Below, one piece after another: positions 1 through 6,200 of a DNA stretch of 6,339 bases. The position numbers were made by a program, and so were the translations under genes. The notes beneath the pieces are model-generated. The model was not told where the DNA came from and ran no database searches. It worked only from the letters and a program-made list of their open reading frames with translations. Location of the stretch: NCBI GenBank assembly GCA_040390025.1, contig JAZJZD010000010.1, positions 1 through 6,339 on the forward strand, read 5' to 3'. The stretch's first letter is position 1. Each line of letters begins with the position of its first letter. Source of the stretch: JAVHYG01 sp040390025. GTDB lineage: Bacteria > Pseudomonadota > Gammaproteobacteria > Diplorickettsiales > Diplorickettsiaceae.

Positions 1-84
1 AAATACAAGGTTTTTATGAATAAAATTATAATTCTCTTTCCCCTTAAAGTATGGTGCGTAAGCTCCTATCGTCTGTTAGATTAG
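1..84 (+). CDS. possible 3' end of an upstream gene, or a 22-codon mini-ORF
   Basis: Frame 1 is open from the window edge to a TAG at 82-84, while the other two forward frames hit stops within the first 21 bases. The reading is 27 residues, ends in ...SSYRLLD and matches no family I recognise. Two readings are possible. It may be the C-terminal tail of a gene that begins outside the window. Alternatively it starts at the ATG at 16-18, which has AAGG at 7-10 five bases upstream, giving a 22-residue peptide beginning MNKIIILFPLK. The stop codon falls at the foot of the hairpin at 81-141, which would suit a gene end followed by a terminator. The stretch is too short to separate real coding from chance. 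Confidence 0.22.
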   Translation, partial: KYKVFMNKIIILFPLKVWCVSSYRLLD

Positions 85-141
85 CTATACCGCGCGCTAG
101 GAACTGGAATAATTTCGCAGGTTCTAGCGCGGTATATCTAA
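81..141. terminator. long imperfect hairpin, candidate terminator or palindromic element
   Basis: The left arm 81-104 (TTAGCTATACCGCGCGCTAG then GAAC) pairs with the right arm 121-141 (GTTCTAGCGCGGTATATCTA then A). There is one mismatch (C85/T137), a two-base bulge (92-93) and a one-base bulge (G100), giving about 20 paired bases around a 16-base loop (105-120). The stem core is GC-rich in an AT-rich surround. No clean T-run follows the right arm; A/T-rich sequence does. A Rho-independent terminator is therefore plausible but not classical. A dispersed palindromic repeat, or a regulator site upstream of the large gene, would look the same. Confidence 0.5.
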
Positions 142-285
142 ATATAGTGTATTTATATAAAAATAAATTTATTTTATTTACACTCGTCTTTTAAATATTT
201 TTCTAAATAAATTTTGTGTGCGAAAAAATTATCATGCTTTTCTTCTCTTTAAGGCGTTTGATATACCTAAAAGGAAATTTAATTT
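142..285 (+). promoter_or_regulatory. AT-rich leader of the large gene with weak promoter candidates
   Basis: This spacer between the hairpin and the start codon is strongly A/T-biased. It holds a perfect 16-bp palindrome at 160-175 (AAAATAAATTTATTTT), which could be an operator half-site pair but is cheap in such sequence. The best -10 match is TATCAT at 230-235 (five of six consensus bases), but no good -35 lies 16-18 bases upstream. TTTACA at 177-182 is a reasonable -35 without a well-spaced -10. I see no riboswitch, tRNA or small gene here. The large gene most likely has its own promoter in this stretch, because the hairpin separates it from anything upstream. Confidence 0.3.
271..275 (+). 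promoter_or_regulatory. ribosome binding site of the large gene
   Basis: AAGGA sits ten bases before the ATG at 286. The spacing is slightly long but workable. It supports the chosen start, because an in-frame TAA at 280-282 excludes any earlier in-frame start. Confidence 0.6.
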
Positions 286-3200
286 ATGCCACGCTCCAAT
301 GTCGCTAGCAATCGACTCGAAACAGCCACTGCAATAGGAGATTATGAATATTGGTTAAGCCAAGAAGACATCGCTGATATAGCGTGCCTTGAGTACCAGA
401 GCTTTAGGCAAGGAAATGAAGAAGATTCATTTAGAGCGTTCGACATTATCGGTTCACCCGAGCAGCTGCGTACGCAGCTGCAATCTTTCAAAGTAAGAGC
501 CGATCACCTCAACAAGGCACGATTAACCTTGATCGTGAATTTAGGTCAACAACATTGGGTTACCCTTTTAATTACCTGCGATAATAAAAACTATGAAGGC
601 TATTACATAGACTCACGCGGAGGATGGCTTCCAGAAAATTATCAAGAAAGCTTAAATAATATTGACATGGATTTTTTTAGTTTAAGCGGATATTTTTCAC
701 AACAAACCGATGACTTTAACTGTGGTTTATGGGCCTTAGAAAATGCCGAAACGCTAACGCGTATGGCCGATGAAAGTAAAAGCTTCCAGTGGTTAATTTT
801 TCAGTTACAGCGTTCGCGTGATTCCGGGTATTTTAGTCAACGTCGCCAATTTCTTTCCAATGAATTAAGCGCTGATTCCGTTCGTCAACAGCGTCCTAGC
901 CAGCCTTTACCCGTTCAAGAAATGGATGATCGTTTACCACCTGTCAGTAAAACGAACGATGAACCCCCAGTCAAAAAAAAGAAATTAGTTACTGAAGAAG
1001 AAGAGCTAAATGAAAAACTCGATCTATTTGTAAAATTCTTTATGCAAAACTGTGCTAAACGTTTAGCAGACTATAGCCTAATCGCGAAGGGAGAGGGAGT
1101 TGAATTGACTGACGATGCCCTTAAAGCAGAGCTAAAAACTGGATTTGTGGGTGCATTATGGGGTACAACCATAGCGCAGAGTCTCGTTGGTTCTGTTCCT
1201 TCTATGGTAGCCACGGTGAGGAATGTAAGTGGGAGATATTTTACTCCAAAAAAAAAGGCGCAAAAGCTTACTAAAGCTTTTTCCGAAATAAAAAACGGTG
1301 ACTTAAGTAAATTTTTAGCGGAAGCCGGTATTGAAGTTTTTCAAAGCTATGAACAACAATTTATGCAGATATCGGATAAAGCGGGGTATCAAACGGCGAT
1401 TGATAAGGTTGCGGCAGATGCGGCAGGAAGGGCATTAAATTGCCTGTACGAAATATTAACGCCCACTACCGCTATTTCAAGCAAAACCATTGCTTTCGGC
1501 ATAATCTTTGGTAAATCGGAAACCTATTTTGATCCCAGTTTTAAAAAAGCGCGAGTTAGATTTATCGGCAAACATATACAAGATGCGGAAGGACATAGTT
1601 TCAGTACAGCCAGCTTATTTGAGAAAGTCGGTGTAATTATTAAAAGCAAGAACGGCAGTCCTGATACATTTTATAAAAAAAATATATCGCAAAGCACACT
1701 TTATGGCTATCGTCGCCCGTTAAGTTGGGAAATAGATTCAGCGGGAGGACTTAAAGCGAGTGAACAAAGCAAGTATATTTTAGACAATCCAAGTGATTTA
1801 ATTGCGTATGAATATCAATTAGATCCTAGTTCCATCCAGCAAAAAGCCGCACAAATACTCGAAAAAATGAGTCAGGGTAGTAATCTTGTTCCTTTTCAAG
1901 TAGTACCATCTCCAAAAGACGTTCTATTTAATTTAAGGCATCCACTAAAAAACTTTTCAGGGCGTAGCCAAGCCTTAATTGATTTACATCAATTACTGGG
2001 TTCTGCCAGTAAAGCGGCTGTTGTTACCCATAAAATGGCGGAACTTTCGTTAGATCCAGCCGATAGACCGGAGCAGTCACTGCAAGAAGGTATTCAAGCA
2101 GCGGTCAGTGGCTTAGGAGGCATTGGCAAAACACAACTGGCCTTACAATATGCAAAGCAACATGCTGCTGACTATGATCATAATGTGTTATGGATTGATT
2201 CTGAGAAAAAAATAGATATTATCGAATCTTTTAAAAAATTGGCGATAAAACTAGCCATCGATTTGAATGATGCTTACGGCATTGAAAAAGAAAGTGATCA
2301 GTTAATAGAAGATGTTTATGACTATTTTGGTACGACAAAAAGCTTATTTATCTTTGACAATGTGGAAAATGCGCAGGAAATAGAAGCTATTCTTCCCAAA
2401 GCATCGAGTGGGAATAAACCGACTGTCCTAATTACCTCACGTTATAGCAATTGGAAAAATATAGCCACGCCCTTACAGTTAGGTGTTTTTAGCGAAACAG
2501 AAGCCGCCGCCTTTATAAAAACTGAACTTTCTATCATCGGTAACGCCGAAAATGCTCAAATATTCGAATTAAATAGTTTACTGCAGTCGCTGCCTTTAGC
2601 GCTACAACAAACGGTGGCTTATATTAATAGTGAAAAAACCTTAGACAGCACATTTAGTATCCAAAACTATATTGAGCGTTTTAAGGCAAAGCAAAGTAGT
2701 CAGGAATTATTAAATTTCGATCTTTCGCAGTACAGCAATGATCCTTATTCGAAAACGGTATTGACTACCTGGGAAATCACACTAGAGAAAATAAAACAAG
2801 AAAAGGTTATTGGCGCAAAAGCCATCGAAACCTTACAGATTATGGCCTATTTATATCCTGATAATATCAATAATCAAGTTTTTAATCCATTGGCAAAATC
2901 TGAAAGCTTATCGGCAGCTATTTACCTTTTAAGAGCGTATTCTCTGATTAATGAAGGTAGCGAACCGCATATATCCACCATCCATCGTTTATTGCAAAAG
3001 GTTTTGCGTATTAAGTTAGAAAGCAATCGCGATGAATTTGAAAAAACTATCCGAAAAATTATCTATATAACCTCAGACTTTATGCGAAATAAGGAATCCA
3101 TGTCGCATTATTTCAGTTTTCTTTTGCATATGCTACAACATACGAGTATTGCACAAGCTTTCAAATTGAGTGTATCACGTCGCGCAATACTTTCAAGTCT

Positions 3201-6200
3201 GGCCTATTTTGAGGACAAAGATTTATTAGATAATTTATTTGATTTTGCCTATACCACCTTATCAAGAAAAAATTATCTCGAATTTATTGGTGAAGCGCTT
3301 GTTGCTCATAGGCGTCAACCATTTATTATTTCACTGTGTAATCTCCTAAATTATCTAGATCAAAAAATAAACCAAGGTCTAATTTCTTTAGAAGAAACAA
3401 AATTTATTCTGGATTTTCAATTTTCATTTTCAATAGCATCGAAATACAGCGATCTGCAGATGGCTTCTGATCCAATCAGAAGAGAGGCACAATATAGAGC
3501 TATCGGCTTCATAGTGGATTTTGAGAAGAAGCACTTTTCAAACGATCCGACACGCATCTGTCGTCGCGATAGAAAAAGGAGTATCAATACGTTGTGTTCT
3601 TTTGCTGACGAACGTTTGCTTGAACGTCCGATAAGCGCTTCGAAAATCAAAGCGCATATTAAAAAAGTACGTTTAGTGGCTAATTTAGCCAATTTTGGGT
3701 TGTTAACCAAGGATACCCTAACCGCCTTAATTCAAGGTGATTTTGAATCGGTCGCTATCAATTTTGCACTCTTAAGTAGTAGCCGTGTTCTCGGTAAAAT
3801 ATCAAATAATCTCTTAATTAAAGGAGGCGAGCAACTGGCATTGGGCGCTGAAAAATTATTATTGCAAAAAGAACTGGATTACGATGGTAAGGTAGCTGCC
3901 AGTCTTTTTACGGACAAAGAAATCCTGCTGGCCGGAAAACAGCGTTTTTTAGGCAATGCAATGAAAACAGCGGCACCGTTTGTTGCTAAAGGCACTGCTA
4001 TCTTTTTTGCTTATAATTTTGTAAAGGGCCTTAGCAGTAATCAAACAGATTTATTAGATAACCTTTCTAATGGGTCTATTGTGGCTTTAGACCTAGGAGA
4101 AGCGGGCGTTGAGGCCGCTGAATATCTAGGTTATCTTGCTGGAGTTTCAGAATTCACTGGGCCTATTGGTGAGGGATTAGGTTTCTTGATTATCGGTGGT
4201 ATGCAGCTTCATCATGTTGAGAAAGAACTGAAAGCGGTCGAGAAATGGGTACATTTAAGTAACCGTGAAAGATTTGCGGAAGGCATACGCGCCTTCTTTA
4301 ATTTTCAACCGTCTGAATACCTGGAAGCCAAGGCCAATAATCATCAATTGGCTAACAAAGCGATAGATTTTCTAAAGTTACACCCAGACATTCAACGTTA
4401 CGTTTTTTCTGCATGGCTGCCTGCTACAGAGGAAGCTAAAAAAAATTTCGTTTTTCTCGATCACAAAAGAAACCTAACTGTATTAAGCGAGGAGATTCCG
4501 GAGGAACCCCGAGGGGCTCATATCTTTTGTTTAGCGGGCACCCGATCCCCGTCTCATTCAAGTGCTGTGCCGTGGATTGAGAAAGAGTTTGAAGCCCTTG
4601 TCGACTTTGCATTAGAAGGTTTGTTAGGGCTTGAAGAAAGAACTTCATATCTTTGCATCAACACAATCGGTGTGGAATATGCTGCTAATCGAACTGGCAA
4701 TACCACATTAATCGCATTACAGGGCAATGCGACCGTCATCGGTTCACATTCCGATACCATATTTATGATTAATAATGGTAATCAAGATTATCGCGCCGGT
4801 GATGCCGACAATTTATTTATTTTACAAGGCACGCACATTACCGGCAGACTGCAAGGGGGGGTGGGGGCTAATATCGTCAAATTTTCAGACTATCAACCCA
4901 GTGGTGGGAGCGTGCTGCTGGACTCGTTCGGTTTTCTCTGTGGTAAAAACATGACAACTAATAGGGAAAATTTTTTTGTTAATTCCCTACAGCCAAGTAA
5001 TTTCATACAACCTAGTGACAGATTTTTGATTGTAGAAATCACGGTGGATACTTATGCGGAAAAAAATGTGGTGAAACTTTGTTATATTCCCATCACTGGA
5101 ATAGCATCTAACAGCCTTACGATCGCACCAAATTCTACTGTGTATTTGCTACAAAAAAATACCACGGCGGATGACTTAATCATTTATAAAGTTCCTATGG
5201 ATCAATTCGAGAGTACTTACGTCCAACCACCTTTTGAAGAGTTTTGCATTGAGGGATTACAGCTAAGTAATATCACACAACTTCATGGCAGAAAGAAAAA
5301 ACAAGATAAGCTTTTTCTGACAGAAACGATCACAGTTGTGGATACTTATGGGGGAGAAAATGAGGTAAAACCTGATTATATTTATATCACTGAAAGATCT
5401 TCTAAAAATCTTAACGTTGTCCTAAGACCAAATACCGTTGTGCATTTTCTACCTAAAAATACTACGGATAATCTAGTTAGTTATAAAATTCCAGTTAGTC
5501 AAATTGGCAACGCTTACGTACAGCTACCTTTTAATGACGAAACTAGCCATCGGTTTTATTTTGAGTCGTCTGTAGATGACTTTGAGAAGTTAAACGTCAA
5601 AAATAATATTATTTCTTTTTTACTTAGCTATCCAGATGGATATTTCAATCTCACTATTCAAAATACAGAAACGTGGCGCCCTATTAACAATGCAAGTTTT
5701 GCGAAAGCTTTTTTTATCCCAAATGCATCTTACATTTTTAATAAAAACTTAGAGATAAAATTAGTAAGCGAAAAAATGTTGTACACCCAATGGCATGGCA
5801 ATGGTAGCGTTGACGAAATCATTCAGGCTGTTGCACCTATGGCGCATCGCATCGATAAAGTCATGCTTGTCCAAACCTCTCAAAATGAAACGATTGCCAT
5901 CGGTGGCAGACAGCAGGAAATTTTAAGTACGGATGGCGTAATGCTCAATCACCTTGTTGGCAATGCCGATACGGTGTATGTTATCCAACCCCCTAGAAAT
6001 AGCACGAACCCCTTTCCATTAAATGATATTTCACTTTATAACCTAGAGAACAATATCTTAGCGACAACTACGATAAATACATTAGATTTGCGTAAAGTGC
6101 TAGAAAAAGCACGGGACCAATGTAGCGCGCAAAGTATTTTGCCTGCCATCGAAGAAGATAAGGATGATTTAATCCTTACTTTATATGCGAATTACTATTT

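Noticed and set aside
160..175. Perfect 16-bp A/T palindrome as an operator
   Set aside because: Pure A/T palindromes of this length are likely by chance in such AT-rich sequence; it is mentioned only in the leader entry.
975..981. A_AAA_AAG heptamer as a second frameshift site
   Set aside because: It is a by-product of the four-lysine cluster. I see no downstream stem, and a -1 shift would stop at TGA 993-995.
3417..3710. 97-codon open frame on the - strand
   Set aside because: It lies entirely antisense to the NB-ARC-distal part of the large gene, has no recognisable domain, and its composition follows from the complementary coding sequence.
3001..3960. TPR array after the NB-ARC domain
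   Set aside because: The region is helical but shows no regular 34-residue spacing or the usual Trp/Gly/Ala/Pro positions.
4436..4760. Two overlapping - strand frames (4436-4648 and 4554-4760)
   Set aside because: They overlap each other and are antisense to the continuous + strand gene. Neither gives a family-like protein.
4981..5532. CRISPR-like or short direct repeat array
   Set aside because: The repetition is a diverged coding duplication of about 270-294 bases, with no short identical repeats or spacers.
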